64,000 nucleotides of DNA from R-RK-3 sp031399085 (GTDB lineage: Bacteria; Pseudomonadota; Alphaproteobacteria; Rhizobiales; Rhodomicrobiaceae): positions 1 to 64,000 of the forward strand of contig JANNOQ010000016.1 of NCBI GenBank assembly GCA_031399085.1, read 5' to 3'. The translations under genes were made by a program, and so were the position numbers. This document shows, one piece after another, positions 63,766 through 64,000 of this stretch (positions are counted from its first letter, which is position 1; each line of letters starts with the position of its first letter). Under the pieces are notes generated by a model that worked only from the letters and a program-made list of their open reading frames with translations, had not been told where the DNA came from and searched no databases.

Positions 63766-64000
63766 TTAGCTGTCGGAAATGGCCGTGATAACGACGGCGA
63801 GTACAGCCAGTCCTATCAGAAGCCACCGCACCCCAGGCCGCCGCATGTATCGCCACAACCGCGTCCAGAAGCTCGGCTCTGCCGCGGGGTCGAGCTGGTT
63901 GGCCTTGCTGAGCTGGTCTTCGATGGTGCCAAGGACAATATCGATGAATCTCTGCCGGTTCCGCCGCCATGAAAGCTGGGCGGCGAAGCGCAGGACGGGG
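63766..64000 (-). CDS. C-terminal part of a membrane-anchored protein, cut by the right window edge
   Basis: The minus frame is open to the window edge and ends at TAA 63766-63768. The visible 77 residues read VLRFAAQLSWRRNRQRFIDIVLGTIEDQLSKANQLDP..., then FWTRLWRYMRRPGVR and a C-terminal transmembrane helix (WLLIGLAVLAVVITAIS). A helical, charged region followed by a tail anchor; the family is not recognised. The open frame and coherent composition make it a real gene, with its start outside the window. Confidence 0.6.
   Translation of the reverse strand, partial: PVLRFAAQLSWRRNRQRFIDIVLGTIEDQLSKANQLDPAAEPSFWTRLWRYMRRPGVRWLLIGLAVLAVVITAISDS

Noticed and set aside
53581..64000. A second copy of the dusA 5' end (attR) in the window
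   Set aside because: Searching by eye for the start region of dusA (around CATCATCGGGGCCACGC) gave no convincing second copy; it may lie beyond the window.

Overview
The window is chromosomal DNA of a GC-rich alphaproteobacterium, most likely a Hyphomicrobiales (Rhizobiales) member; a Beijerinckiaceae/Methylocystaceae-like host is my best guess, not proven. The evidence is the PhyR-NepR-EcfG general stress response (an alphaproteobacterial trademark), PhaR/PhaA/PhaB polyhydroxybutyrate genes, an alphaproteobacterial SUV3-type helicase followed by an S4-domain gene, a bL28 gene of the alphaproteobacterial type, and the many small stress proteins (CsbD, DUF1328, DUF3008, PRC-barrel) typical of this group.

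Layout. 1-25 kb is core genome: the 3' part of a class A penicillin-binding protein (mrcA), prfB with its programmed +1 frameshift, glutamate synthase gltB-gltD, a secreted phytase-like protein, rpmB, a DUF3108 protein, the large helicase, an S4 protein and tRNA-Leu(CAA). A small accessory patch follows (frameshifted SnoaL-like gene, DUF1579-like gene, XRE/MmyB regulator, small membrane protein), then a D,D-carboxypeptidase, a CAP-domain lipoprotein and the PHB block phaR / phaA / phaB. 25-29.8 kb has an EamA exporter, a NYN-domain predicted RNase, gloB and a divergent methyltransferase.

29.8-41.7 kb is a general stress response (GSR) neighbourhood: phyR, nepR and ecfG sit in the middle, flanked by small stress and membrane-protein genes. 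By eye I find EcfG-type promoters (GGAAC, 16-17 nt, CGTT or a near variant) in front of most of them, four of them in perfect N16-CGTT form upstream of protein genes. A fifth perfect promoter (35814-35838) does not lead directly into a protein. It drives a roughly 98-nt segment with a C-rich hairpin loop and a strong intrinsic terminator, which I propose is an EcfG-dependent small RNA resembling Caulobacter GsrN in plan. An HWE-family sensor kinase lies in the same cluster with a variant promoter (TGAAC-N16-CGTT) and may feed phosphate to PhyR.

42.8-52.4 kb has tRNA-Met(CAT), a transporter-fused hybrid kinase with a convergent LuxR response regulator, a DUF4212 protein and a sodium:solute symporter (an arrangement like the CrbS/CrbR or MxtR/ErdR acetate-utilisation systems), a proline iminopeptidase, an isoprenylcysteine-methyltransferase-like protein and dusA.

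52.4-64 kb starts with a frameshifted tyrosine integrase directly beside the 5' end of dusA, a known integration hotspot. It looks like a decaying genomic island: remnants of a second integrase, an RND pump, an AraC regulator, a response regulator and a DUF4143 ATPase lie between intact-looking genes (YVTN beta-propeller plus DUF305 operon; LysR with a divergent monooxygenase / metallo-beta-lactamase-fold pair). A membrane protein runs off the right edge. No CRISPR array, rRNA or intact insertion sequence was seen.
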